A stretch of DNA of 64,000 nt from Nematopogon swammerdamellus (taxonomy: Eukaryota > Arthropoda > Insecta > Lepidoptera > Adelidae), in contig OX336336.1 in NCBI GenBank assembly GCA_946902875.1, positions 26,925,558 to 26,989,557 of the forward strand, given 5' to 3'. The notes below the pieces were generated by a model. The model had not been told where the DNA came from. It saw nothing but the letters and a program-made list of their open reading frames with translations, and searched no databases. This document shows positions 41,640-52,509 of this stretch, in pieces (position 1 is the stretch's first letter; each line of letters starts with the position of its first letter). Both the position numbers and the translations under genes were made by a program.

Positions 41640-42683
41640 AATACGCACAGGGCATTAGAAGAACCCCTTATGGAAGAATGCAGTGATGGCTGGCTAGAGA
41701 TGGGGCTGGCATAGTCGCAAGGCAAAAGTTCTATTAAAATAAAGAAATAAAGTTGAATTTGTCAGCTTGTCAAATAAACCAATCCTACCCCTACATGATA
41801 GTAGATAGTAGTGAAGGAGCTTTTGAGTGAGAGGTACCTGTCGGAGCTGGTGGATGATCCCCTGATGGAAGAGTGCAAAATACTGACTACATTTTTCCCA
41901 GCATCCTAACACTCAGGGGCAGAGATGGTTTGGAGAATTGTTTATAGGTACTATGGGGCTGTCATAGTCGCAAGGGGGCTAAAGACCTATTCAAATAAAG
42001 AAATAAAGTTGAATTTGTCAGCTTGTCAAATAAACCAATCCTACCCCTACATGATAGTAGTAGTGAAGGAGCTTTTGAGTGACCTGTCAGAGCTAGTGGA
42101 TGAACCCCTGAAGGAAGAATGCAAAATACTGACTAAATTGTTTCCAGCATCTCTAACCTTCAGGGGCTAGAGATGGTTTGGTGAATTGTTTATAGTTAGT
42201 ATGGGGCTGGCAAAGTCGCAAGGGGGCTAAAGCACAGATTAAGTAAGCTAAAGTCCTATTCAAATAAAGAAAAAAAAGTTGAATTTGTCAGCTTGTCAAA
42301 TAAAACAATCCTACCCCAATATGATAGTAACAAAGGGATACCTACGCCGTGTGAAGGAGCTTTTGAGTGAGAGGTATCTGTTGGAGTTGGTGGATGAACC
42401 CCTGATGGAAGAATGCAAAATACTGACTACATTTCTTCCAGCATCTCTAGTCCTTAGAGGATAGAGATGGTTTGGAGAATTGTTTAATAGGTCCTATGGG
42501 GTTGTCATAGTCGCAAGGGGGCTAAAGTCCTATCCAAATAAATAAAAAAGTTAAATTTGTCAGCTTATCAAATAAAACAATCCTACCCGTACATGATAGT
42601 AACAAAGGGGTACCTACGCGGTGTGATGGAGCTTCAAAGGAGGTGTTGAAGGTGTGTAGAAGTTGTTGAGTGAGACTAGGCAC
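41640..42683. repeat. four-copy 250-305 bp tandem duplication carrying an exon-end/donor piece
   Basis: Words GAATTTGTCAGCTTGTCAAA, CAATCCTACCCCTACATGAT, GAGCTTTTGAGTGAGAGGTA, CCCCTGATGGAAGA and GCAAAATACTGACTACATTT repeat. The markers CTGTCGGAGCTGGTGG (41838), CTGTCAGAGCTAGTGG (42086), CTGTTGGAGTTGGTGG (42379) and CTGTTGGAGCTGGTG (42684, the live exon edge) show that every unit contains the last 15 or so bases of the receptor exon and its splice-donor position. The first two decayed copies keep a GT at that position. The third has AT. Confidence 0.75.
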
Positions 42684-42827
42684 CTGTTGGAGCTGGTGAG
42701 CCGCCACGTCAGCGTCCTGCCCCCGCCCCCGCCGGCGCTGCCGGTGCCGCTGCGCGTGGGTGACAGATCGGGCGAACTGCGCGTCCCGTAGCGCCGCATC
42801 GGACCGTTGTCGAATCTCCCGCATAAC
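42684..42827 (-). CDS. amine receptor, upstream loop-3 exon (probable)
   Basis: A 144-base minus-strand exon candidate with acceptor TTGCGCAG and donor GTGCCT, phase 2 at both ends. Its last two bases (AG) and the first G of exon 40745 form an Arg codon. The frame reads LCGRFDNGPMRRYGTRSS, PDLSPTRSGTGSAGG and RTLTWRLTSSN: Gly/Ser/Arg-rich, consistent with a variable cytoplasmic loop. Support is its GC content, open frame and phase match. The composition is too simple to prove homology. Earlier exons with TM1-5 were not found to its right. Confidence 0.55.
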
Positions 42828-42954
42828 CTGCGCAAGCCACCATCAGTGCCGTTTATACGGTATTATGCTGATGGGGTTCGTTGGCGAGAGAACCAGTAAG
42901 CGAGGGAGTCTTACGTTACGTAGTCTAATGGATTTCATGATTTCCATTAGATTA

Positions 42955-43390
42955 AGTGTTTTTTTGTTAATTTTTAGATTTGCGTATCCCGTACGGAAGC
43001 CTATTACTAAGCCTCCACCGTCCGTCCGTCCGTCCGTCTGTCTGTCCGACGGCTGTATCTCTTGAACCGTAATAGGTAGCCGTTTAAATTTTCACAGAAT
43101 ATGTGTTACTATGGCGGATATAACAACAAATAATAAAAAAAAAGAAAATGTTAAAAATTAAGGGGGGCTCCCATACATCAAACGTACAATAAAATCGATT
43201 AGTCACACTATTCAATAATAGATGGCGCCACAGGTTTCTATACATTGCAATATGAGGTGCTGTCATTTCCCCACCGTAAATTGCGATCGACCTCATTGAG
43301 GCTTCTCTCCGATTGAGCGGTTATTGATAGCGGATAGATACGGAAACCTCCGTGCGCGAGTAAAACTCGCACTTGACAGATTTTTATGGA
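42955..43390 (-). repeat. GGCCAAGTGCGAGTC family
   Basis: Complement of the family: TTCCGTACGGGATACGCAAA, a GACG run, TCTCTTGAACCGTAATAGG, then CCTCCGTGCGCGAGTAAAAC. An extra segment with ATAGATGGCGCCACAGG lies inside. Confidence 0.65.
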
Positions 43391-44190
43391 CACCAGTATG
43401 GGTGACTGTGCCGAGGGACCAGAGGTATCCGAAACAGCTCACTCCGCGAAACCACGTTCGTTGGATTTTTTTTAAATCGCCTTTTTGAGCTTTTGACAAT
43501 GATAGCCCACTCGATGGGGTTTGAAGAAAAACTATTTTCAAAGTTTGATGAGATAGCGCCTCACGGCCGCCATATCACTTTCACATTTCTAACTTAAGAC
43601 GAATTAAAACTTAAGACGAATCTAACGACATCTCATATTATGTTAAAATATTTATAGCCGTTTAGGCTACAGCACGTGCCATAAATTCACTCGAAAAACA
43701 TTACTCTTCTTTTCACTTCGCACACTTGGGTAAAAACAAGTTCTCTCGGTAATGAAACCGCACACCTCACTCAAAATACATCACAAGTAGAATAGTTAGT
43801 GAATTAAGCCAACGATCTTCGCCAGTAATAAACATGGAAGCAATCCAACGGCCTCGAGATCATTCAGAGGTAACGAACACGACCCGGCAATGGGCAGTTA
43901 CAAGTGATGCATGACCCTTAATAAAGTAAATGAGTTTATTTGCAGGCCCCGCCGCGTGCAGCTGAGCTTTCTACATAAACAACTCAACGGCTCTGCGACG
44001 CGTGCCCATAAAGTGTACTGCGAGAGAGCGCGAGGTGTCTGAATTGATCCGCGGTTGGGAGTGATTTGATGTACGTTATCCAAAATTAACAGCTTGAAAA
44101 ATAGCAAAATAGCAATATCACAACGCATTCATAAATGCACTAGGTACTTATCAGTCAGTCAGTCAATGTCTTCCGCTGAGCACTGTCTGA
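43391..44190. other. unassigned
   Basis: No gene supported. A moderately GC-rich part at 43930-44060 has an open minus-strand frame (ALSQYTLWARVAEP) without good splice sites. I do not call it. Confidence 0.3.
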
Positions 44191-44195
44191 AGGGT

Positions 44196-44420
44196 TTATA
44201 GATAGATAGATAGATAGATAGAAATACTTTATTGCTCCAAAACATTTAACAGTAACAAACGATAAGTCATTTACATGAGGGGCAAAGGCGGACTTATCCC
44301 TTACAGGGATTTCTCCCAGTCAACCTTTGGATGTTTGAGAGTCGTATGTTGTGAGATATAAGTAGGTAGTAGCAAAAGACTTGAGTGTGGGAATGTAAAA
44401 TATAATATATGGGAAATAAC
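44196..44420 (-). mobile_element. LINE 3' end with GATA tail
   Basis: (GATA)5 at 44202-44222, then AATACTTTATTGCTCC (complement of a polyadenylation-like AATAAAGTATT), and TCAACCTTTGGATGTTTGAG shared with 7620. 44420-45000 is AT-rich and unassigned. Confidence 0.55.
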
Positions 44421-45002
44421 TATGATAAACTATAATATACTTATACTACATAATATAAGGACATACTAGTTTAAACGTAGAAATCGCAAATTATAAATTA
44501 AATTAAATACATAAAACTATAAATTAAATACATATGTATTAAAGATTATATAATACATAATACCTAAATATATACATAAATACATACCTTATTTGTATTT
44601 AATTAATTAATTAAATTAATTAGGTAACAAAATTACATTTAGATTTATAATTATTTATTAGTTACTAAGTGATAGGTATGGGTTTCATTGTTCATTGTTT
44701 ATTTTTTGTTCATTGTTTACTTTTTTTTTCATTGTTTATTTTTTCTTCTCAAATGGTTTTTTCTCTTATTTTTTATTGTATTATTATAGGATTTTCTTCT
44801 GCGTCCTCGTCTACATGTATCATCAGCACAGCATCACTGAGCTGTTATACAGCTCGTGTATCATATTCAAATACTTAACTTTTAATTTTATAATAAACAA
44901 GAACGGCTCCTAACCCAGAACTTGTATGGCCTAAAGATTTTCCAAATATTAACCTGATTAAAATGTACAAGTGTGTCATGGAACCAAATTATTTAAAAAA
45001 AA

Positions 45003-45105
45003 ATTTTATGTTATTCGGTCGGAGGGGCCAAAGCGCATGCTCCGACCAGCCAATATCACCTCCGAAAGGTAGGTGCCATACCGGAGACTTCCCTGGATAA
45101 TAATG
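45003..45105 (-). mobile_element. SINE-2 3' fragment
   Basis: Complement of CCGGTATGGCACCTACCTTT and GGAGGTGATATTGGCTGGTC, with the A-tail as T-rich ATTTAAAAAAAAATTTTATG at its left. Confidence 0.7.
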
Positions 45106-45487
45106 TATATGTAAATGTGATGAATTTAATTATAAATATACCTATAAATATAAAATCTAAATTAATTAAATATATTTAACTGTATAAATTGTTTTGACGA
45201 TTCAAGACAAATTGCATTTTAATGAAACTTTGTTATTTTACTTACAAATAAACTGAATTGTATTGTATTGTATTGTACGGAATGTAGGATGCTCTCTTGT
45301 ACTGTGTTTTGCGAGTACGCCTCCGATCAGCGCCGGCCGCCGCCGCGTGGGAATAGCGCAGAGTGTGAGTTGCCACATTTGCCAATAACTGGAAATGAAT
45401 TGCACTCGGGAAGAACGTTATAGTATAATGATTTACGTAAGTGTGCAACATTAATTAAAAAGTATGTTTATAAAATGTGATACATTT

Positions 45488-45862
45488 TTAGGTTTCCGTA
45501 TCCGGTACGGGACCCTATTACTAAGCCTACGCCGTTTGTCTGTCCGTCTGTCCGAGGGCTGTATCTCTTGAACCGTAATAGGTAGCCCGTTGAAATTTTC
45601 ACAAAATATGTGTTATTATAGCCGATATAACAACAAATAATAAAAATAAGAAAAAATAAAAAAATCATGGGGTTCTCATAGGAGAAACCAAAAAGTGTAT
45701 GCGCACGCGCCATCTACCGAAAAGAGTATGAAGCATTTTAACTTATCATGAATTTTAACTAATGTGAAGCATTTCATAAACACGCCATAGACGGCGTGAG
45801 TGGCGCTGACCATGACATGGCGATACGGAACCCTCGGTGCGCGAGTTCGACTCGCAATTGTT
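45488..45862 (-). repeat. GGCCAAGTGCGAGTC family, nearly full copy
   Basis: The complement runs from TTTTTAGGTTTCCGTATCCG through CTCTTGAACCGTAATAGG to CGCCATAGACGGCGTGAGTG and CGGTGCGCGAGTTCGACTCG. Confidence 0.75.
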
Positions 45863-46017
45863 ATTAGAAATACTTAGTGATGGACGCGTACTATGTAGGC
45901 AGGCAGTGGCAAACATTTTTGTAAATGTAGAAGTAAAAACAAAAGTTTCCAGCTAAGTTTCTTGCCAGTTCTTCTCCGCTGTGATAATCGAACTGGCAAA
46001 ATGCTAAATGTTAAATG

Positions 46018-46346
46018 TTTTTTTTTTTTTTATGGAAACTGACACGTTTTGCTTACATCACCTACAACATCCATGATGTCAGCCCATAACACCGGGTGAA
46101 CTTGGTGCCACGTTAGTGCCTCCCCTCGGTCGTGCCGGCTACACTGAACTGGACGGAAAACACGAACTATTTACATAGCCGTTTCGACCGACCTTTGATT
46201 CAGTGCGGTGGTACCAACCCGGGCGGGTTAAACCCTACCACCTAGTAATATAAGAAGGGAGTCATATCCCTTAGTCGCCTTTTACGACATACACGGGGAG
46301 AGATGCAGTGGGGCTATTCTTTTAAAGTACCGGCCCCACACGGTAC
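46018..46346 (-). mobile_element. SINE-1 with head B, full length
   Basis: T12, complement of the whole body, CTAGTAATATAAGAAGGGAG, GTCGCCTTTTACGACATACA and CGGCCCCACACGGTAC. Very close to 16163-16496 and 47078-47405. Confidence 0.85.
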
Positions 46347-46483
46347 AAAAATTTATCAAACAAAATATGTCGAATCCGATTGCAGTTTACTCTCTATGGA
46401 TGATGGATGAATAAAGACATTAGTTTTAATTAGTTCTAATAATAATTCGCCATAAATAAATCTCTTCTAACACTAGATGCATG

Positions 46484-46835
46484 TCAGCCTCGGTAGCTCA
46501 GTGGTGCGGTCGGTCGACCGTCGCGTCGGTCGGATCATAAGCGTACCTGGGCGCGGTCAGTGGATGGTTGGGTTACCGCGCTCGACCATTGGATGCTGAC
46601 CGTGGTTCGGATTCGACGTAAAACTGTCGGTCCCTTCCCTTCTTACCTTACTAGGTGGTAGGGTTTATCCCGTCCGGGTTGCTTATGTAAATAGTTAATG
46701 TTTTCCGTCCAGTTCAGTGTAGCCGACATGAAATGAAGGGAAGCACTGACATGGCACCTAGCGTTCATCCGGTGTTATGGGCTGACATCACGGATGTTGT
46801 AGGTGATGTAGCGAACCGTGTCAGATTCCATAAAA
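46484..46835 (+). mobile_element. SINE-1 with tRNA/5S composite head, full length
   Basis: A box TAGCTCAGTGG at 46494, the 5S-like ACCTGGGCGCGGTCAG and GGTTGGGTTACCGC at about 46539-46580, B box GGTTCGGATTC at 46604. The body has a deletion around the ACCACCGCACTG block and a proper TTCCATAAAAAAC end. Confidence 0.85.
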
Positions 46836-47077
46836 AACAAAACTTACGAAAATACTATGATTGACGGGTCCATGATGTGTATCATGCCAGACATATGTAA
46901 AAGGTCTTGTATGTACATCTAGTTACTGACATTTTCTATTCAAATGCAAATTTTACATACGAGCGAATAACATACATATGCATATTGCATGATAACATAC
47001 AGATGTATTATTATGTAGGTATATACGCCACGCGAAAACATGTGAAGATTTTAACCTATGCTCTCTGTATGTCTAGG

Positions 47078-47405
47078 TTTTTTTTTTATGGAAACTGACA
47101 CGGTTGGCTACATCACCTACAACATCCGTGATGTCAGCCCATAACACCGGGTGAACTTGGTGCCACGTCAGCGCTTCCCTTCGGTCGTGCCGGCTACACT
47201 GAACTGGACGGAAGACACAAACTATTTACATAGCCGTTTCGACCGACGTTTCATTCAGTGCGGTGGTACCAACCCGGGCGGGTTAAACCCTACCACCTAG
47301 TAATATAAGAAGGGAGTCTTATCCCTTAGTCGCCTTTTATGACATACACGGGGAGAGATGCAGTGGGGCTATTCTTTTAAAGTACCGGCCCCACACGGCA
47401 CAGAT
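47078..47405 (-). mobile_element. SINE-1 with head B, full length
   Basis: T9 run through the complement of body and head B, ending CGGCCCCACACGGCACAG. Among the least diverged copies here. Confidence 0.85.
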
Positions 47406-47539
47406 GAGAGCATAATAATTTTACGGCTTTGGATGGGATGTCGTTCAGATAATTTTTTTTTATGGATAGCGCAATATGTGTCATCGTTTCAATTACAAGT
47501 AGTTGTCAATGCACGGGGATTGCGAATCTACCCCCTGTT

Positions 47540-48150
47540 GTCCCGCGACTTAGATCAACTGCAACTCCGTAGGGACGTCGCGTCGTCGGCTCCCTAAGTG
47601 TGTTCTATCTTCTATGTCCCGGGGAGTGTTCGTAGGAGCTGTTTAACGCGATTCCGCCGTCCCCATTCCACCTCCGCACTACGCGTACTAAGCAGGGGAT
47701 GCACCCCTATTCAATCGACTTACAGTTCTCACAATATACAAATGTGGGTACAAAGCCCAAGCGCACTGCCGACCGCGTCCCGCGCCGCCCCGCGTTGCCT
47801 GAGGCGATACCCCCCCCCAACCCTTCACGCCGCGACGCACGGACTTTGGACCCACATTTGTACGTTGTGACTACTGTACCACGGATGCGCACAAACCGGT
47901 TCTGTAGGTCTTTTATTCACAGAACCGGTGTGGAATGCACTCGCTGCCCATCTATTTCCTCCCAAGTCGAGTCCCAAGTACAGCCTGGGGTTTTTCAAAA
48001 GGCGCGTGAAAAGGCTCCTGTCAGGCCGGCATGGCATTCGCATTCCTCGTGCATCACAGAATGTCCATGGGCATCGTTAGACACTTACTCGTAGTTGAAA
48101 CGATGTCACATGTCGCGCTATCCATAAAAAAAAGATAAACTTCCCGAATG
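47540..48150 (+). pseudogene. CR1/Jockey-like LINE, C-terminal end with small insertion
   Basis: Readable pieces are LRRDVASSAPLSVF, RSFIHRTGV and, across frameshifts, KSSPKYSLGFFKRR. The 3' end CCTGTCAGGCCGGCATGGCA, CCATGGGCATCGTTAGACAC and CATGTCGCG is the family of 9175-9340 and shows which LINE that tail belongs to. At 47733-47866 a small palindromic insertion (ATACAAATGTGGGT and ACCCACATTTGTAC ends) encloses a GC-rich core. Confidence 0.7.
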
Positions 48151-48699
48151 TCTAAAACATATAAATTGTTTACTTCTTCTAGACATAAAGGGCCTTGGCT
48201 TCACGTACTACTCGAGTTCTACATAACAATGCAGGTACTCCGGCGTCGTTATTTGATATTTTACTGAATTTTTTTTTTCTCGAATGCCTCCGTGTGCCCG
48301 GGCCCGAGAAGCGAGTGCGTAGATCTCTCGTCCGTTTGTCATCGCGAATAAATTCACATGTCGCGATTTTGTAAAGTGAATTAGTCACTGATTTGTGGTT
48401 GAGCGAGGGGGGGACGCCTAAATTGCCCTTTCGCAACGGGAAACTTCAGTGATTTAAGGCAAAACATTCTGGGCGTAGGAGCCGCTTCGCACTCCTGCCG
48501 CAGTTCTTTAAACGTGGAATCACGTTGGCACGTAGAGAATGCATGTATTTATTTTCCCATGATAAACAATTATTAATAATAATAATTATGTAGCCACGGC
48601 CAGCACCCGCCGCGCCGGCGTGCTTGGAGGTCCGCCTACCGCTGCCGCCCCGGCGAGAATACCGTTTTTTGTTTTTGTCTGTTTGTATTAATTTTGTAC
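48151..48699. other. unassigned
   Basis: No gene supported. The minus strand has open but featureless Arg/Lys-rich frames and a GC island at 48596-48660. It may be older LINE sequence. Confidence 0.3.
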
Positions 48700-49035
48700 A
48701 TACATACATACATACATAACACACGCTGTATCCCGACAATCAGGGTAAGTAGAGTAATCGGTGTTGTGCTATAAGGATTCTGGTAAATTACAGCACAACA
48801 CCGACCACCACGTTTAGCACAGTATACGGACAAGACAACTATCAAGCAGCAAGTAAGACACGAAGAACCCACCTGCTGCATGACTAGGTGGAAGGACTGC
48901 GCCAAGGTGAGAAGTGGCTAGCCTGTCGCCCTTTTTGCGCAGTATCTTGTCCTTATCCCTTAGTCGCCTCTTACGACATGCACGGGGAGAGATGCAGTGG
49001 GGCTATTATTTTTAAGTACCGGCCCCACACGGTGT
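48700..49035 (-). repeat. LINE 3' UTR-like repeat joined to a head-B start
   Basis: Inverted copy of the 35703 and 57395 family: GTAATCGGTGTTGTGCTA, ATCAAGCAGCAAGTAAGACA and CTGCTGCATGACTAGGTGGA. It continues into the complement of GTCGTAAGAGGCGACTAAGG and of head B (CGGCCCCACACGG at 49021). So head B itself continues into this LINE-like repeat in some copies. Confidence 0.65.
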
Positions 49036-49282
49036 CTGTTTGTATTAATTTTGTATAGGTATTTTATTTTATAATTATATAAAATTAATATAAATATGTA
49101 CCCAAAAAACGTGAAAATAAAGAAATAAATATAATTATGTTTTATTATTGTTGCATTTGCGCTACCTTCCTCATTTTGCCGATATATGTGCTTTGTATGT
49201 GCGTTACTTAGAAACATTTTCCCGGTACATGTTTCGTGTCGGTGACGTCATATTTTAGCTTACATGCACCCCATCTTCCTTA

Positions 49283-49512
49283 TCCTTACCTATAATAAAA
49301 TCCAACGTCTGCTTTCTGTCTGTCTGAGTGTCTGTCTGTCCGCTTATAACTCGAGAACCAGTGAACCGATTTTAATAAAACAAAACTCTACGGATAGCTT
49401 GATTCTTCCCATCAACTATAGGCTACTTACTATCACGCTAAATGGCTTATGAGGTTAGCAGTGAAGTTAAATATGAGAGCGGGCCGAGCCGCGGGCACAA
49501 CTTGTTGTACCA
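49283..49512 (+). mobile_element. Helitron-like element, family 2, copy 2
   Basis: Nearly the same sequence as 28900-29137, from ACCTATAATAAAATCCAACG to GAGCCGCGGGCACAACTTG. Confidence 0.6.
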
Positions 49513-49539
49513 TATGAGTAAAGCTAGAAACTCATTTTG

Positions 49540-49730
49540 CCCACGTACGCCACACACGCGAATCTGGGCGCGTCGGTCTCCATACATTTTATATGGAAGA
49601 TTGCAGCACGCAGTTTCATTGCGCCCACGCCACCCTACGCTACGCGACACACTGCGTGCTGCACTCTTCCATATAAAATGTATGGAGACCGACGCGCCCA
49701 CGTACGCGTGCGTAGCGTACGTGGGCCCAA
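49540..49730. mobile_element. foldback element with TATAAAATGTATGG core
   Basis: GGGCGCGTCGGTCTCCATAC, ATTTTATATGGAAG and GCAGCACGCAG at 49565-49610 are mirrored at 49651-49700. Outer ends contain GCCCACGTACGC and its complement. The CCATACATTTTATATGG word is also in the element at 8455-8940. Confidence 0.75.
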
Positions 49731-49734
49731 TGAG

Positions 49735-50680
49735 GGTAGGACTACACCACTGTGGCCTGGCGCAGCGTGTCGCAGCATGTACTATTCGGTCGAGGAATTC
49801 CTTATCGAATGAGTTTCTGCTTGCTTTTTTTACGCCAAACTTAACTTATAGGTAATGTAGGTATTATTCATTTGCATCTATTTTGACTGGCGATTTTATA
49901 CCTCATTTTTATTTAATTTTAATAGGATTTATTTATTATGTTAGCTATTGAATATCGTTAAATTGTATTTTATTTTCAAATTTTTTTTTTAATTTGAAAA
50001 TGTGTGATTGTGAGTTTTTGACTTGTATTATGTGATATACCAATAAATATTTTATTCTATTCTATTCTATTCATGTCGCAAGCGTGGCGTGACGGTACGT
50101 GTGCACATCTTCGCGTCGTGCGTGGCAGGCTGGCGCGAAAGGTTGTCATTCCCACGACAGCATTCTTCGCGGCGGCGGCCGCAACTGGCACGTGGTGCGT
50201 CGCGGGTTGCAGAACTAAACCATCGTGTCGTAGCGTGGCGACTTGGCGAGGCAGAGATCCGTTGGTATGGCGCTCTGGCGCCGATCCAAATCTTTTTTAA
50301 TTTTTTTTATGGAAACTGACACCGCTGGCTACAACACCTACAACATCCGTGATGTCAGCCGATAGCACCGGGTGAACTAGGTGCCATGTCAGTGCTTCCC
50401 TTCATTTCAAATCTGCGGGTCTGCGACACGACACGCTGCGCCTCGACACGATGGTGTAGTTCTAATCATACAAAATATATGCGTGGCATATGAGCCAGGC
50501 ACCGCCACGCCAGGCCTTCGTCACTCGCTCACTTCACTTCGCGTTAAATGCCTACCGCTTGGCGTACAAGTTAACAGTGGGCTGTCGCTATCCAGCCAGA
50601 GCGAGCGAGCGTGCGCCAACGCGCATCTACTACGTTTCGTTTCGAATTTAGAAATGTCGAAATCACGTCATTATTGTGCA
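49735..50680. repeat. GC-rich GACACGCTGCG words with an embedded SINE
   Basis: GCCTGGCGCAGCGTGTCGCA (49757), ACGACACGCTGCGCC (50422) and GACACGCTGCGCCAGGCTAC (51323) together with ACTACACYA/TRGTGTAGTTCT look like shared terminal inverted repeats of one or more DNA elements. Element borders could not be fixed. 50300-50408 is a minus-strand SINE-1 3' fragment (TATGGAAACTGACACCGC). Confidence 0.45.
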
Positions 50681-50699
50681 GCATTTTGATTTATTTCTA

Positions 50700-51355
50700 G
50701 TAATTTATATATTCATATTAGTAGGAGGTCATAGATTTAAAATAATATTATCATATTGCCAATAACATTAGTTAGATGACGCCGAACAGCATGGTATGTA
50801 GGTATGGCCTAATTCGTATAAGAATAGAAATAGAACATTCATTCGTTCTCCTGTCTCAATGTGGGTGTTTATACAATAAAAACACCAATAAAACAATAGG
50901 TAAATTGTAGATGATCATTAAATTTATTGATGAAACAAAACTATCACTGGAAGGTTGCACGCTTCCATGTGAGAAACTAATTGTGACGCTAACGCATGCA
51001 TGAATTTGTTTGCATGAATTTGCCGTAGCTTAATATCGTATCGTTGGTAGGTATCATCTTTATTTTATTCCTCACAAAAAGACAACCCAGACACAGCCCT
51101 TACACGCGCTGAACGGCGCGCTTTCGAGATAGAGTTACGCGACAGAAAGAGAAGCGAAATGTAGGCGGTTATCGTGGTTAGGCATGCAGCTCTGTGCGAG
51201 TCAATTTGTACTTTATCGCGTCGTCGCAGAGTTGCTATTTCTTTGTGAGTGTTTGTACAGAGAAGCTTCTGTACGGAGTACTCTTTTCTCTGTGGCCACG
51301 CTGCGATGCGCCGCGCTACGACACGCTGCGCCAGGCTACATTAGTGTAGTTCTAG
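50700..51355. other. unassigned, ends in a GC-rich TIR-like tip
   Basis: AT-rich, no gene. The last 60 bases hold the GACACGCTGCG/TAGTGTAGTTCT end described for the preceding region. Confidence 0.3.
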
Positions 51356-51360
51356 CTTAA

Positions 51361-51690
51361 GACGAGACGGAAATTAACGTTCTCCATACAACATGTTCTT
51401 TCGGGGTTTATGTTTTTTACCCCCCTAAACCTTATCAGATTTTTACAATTCTTTCTTGTTGTAATAACGACAGTCGAATCTACGTTTGCGTACGAGTTAT
51501 TTTTTAAATAATTAAAGTGATGGATGACTCAATGAAGCTTAATGAACTTTATGACATCGAAAAAAAAAATCTAATGTTTTCGGACGAAATACAAATTTTT
51601 AGCTCCGGTGTTGTATATTTTCATCTAAACAAAAACGACAAAGACCGAAATGTAGATTGAACTGTCTTTTCTAAGTCCCAACTGTGCTGA
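51361..51690. mobile_element. TTAA MITE, second copy, right end lost
   Basis: TTAA at 51357-51360, then GACGAGACGGAAATTAACG, GTTCTTTCGGGGTTTATG, CCCCCTAAACCTTATCAGAT and the interior TGGATGACTCAATGAAGCTT and TAGCTCCGGTGTTGTA, as in 12393-12808. It stops at about 51690 before the right arm. Confidence 0.65.
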
Positions 51691-52255
51691 CCTCTAGTGC
51701 AGCTGTGATTGAAACTTGCCGCAAAACATTACGAAGAAAAATAAATAAAAACAAAAGTTACGACAGTAATGTAACATAATTTTGTCGTAATATCACCTTG
51801 TCGACACGGCCGTAACTTGTTGTTAATAAGAAATAATAAAGTTATGTTGCCCAATAAAGTTGCAAGGGCTGTCTTTGATGAACAAAGTTTCATTAAGGCA
51901 ACTGTATCACTGAACTTTCCGATTTCTTTTGCCTTGAGATGGCATGAGCATAAAACACACGATAAGGGGGAGTAATATATTCTTATTAATTGATTGTTTA
52001 TTTGACTAAAATATGCACAATACACAACCGCCTACAAAATACAACTATAAGTACACTAATACACTAAAACTAAAATTAATATCCAGGAAACTTACAAAAA
52101 ATAAATTTCTGAAAAGTCCGCCGAAGCGCCGCGTCTCTGCCGACGCCAAGGTACGCTCGCCGCGTTACCCCTCTCAATCTCAATACTAATCCGCCGTTTA
52201 AGGAAGGCTTTGGAAGTATTAAGTATGATTATCATCTAGTCCAGTTTTCACAATT
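51691..52255. other. AT-rich, nothing recognised
   Basis: No gene or known repeat seen. Confidence 0.3.
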
Positions 52256-52257
52256 CT

Positions 52258-52390
52258 AAAAAAAATAATTATGGAAACTACATTGGCTACATCACTTACA
52301 ACATCCGTGATGTCAGGCCATAATAATTTGGTAAACTAGGTGCCATTTTACTGCTTCCCTTGGGTTGTGCTGGCTACACTTAATAGTAGT
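52258..52390 (-). mobile_element. old SINE-1 3' fragment
   Basis: Degenerate complement of the SINE 3' half: TATGGAAACTACATTGGC, ACATCCGTGATGTCAGGCC and AACTAGGTGCCATTTTAC. Confidence 0.6.
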
Positions 52391-52509
52391 TTGAGATACG
52401 GAATCTAAAAACAATACATATTATTTTCTTTATGCCGTCCACCGATTTGTAGCAACTAATAAAGTCATGATAGTAATATTCCGTAACTTATACTTGCCAA
52501 GTAATTATA

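Noticed and set aside
43898..44128. Candidate further receptor exon on the minus strand
   Set aside because: Open and somewhat GC-rich, but with no transmembrane or receptor motif and no splice borders matching phase 2 of the next exon.
48446..48739. Basic minus-strand frame as a host exon
   Set aside because: No domain, poor splice borders, and it runs into a known repeat. More likely old LINE sequence.
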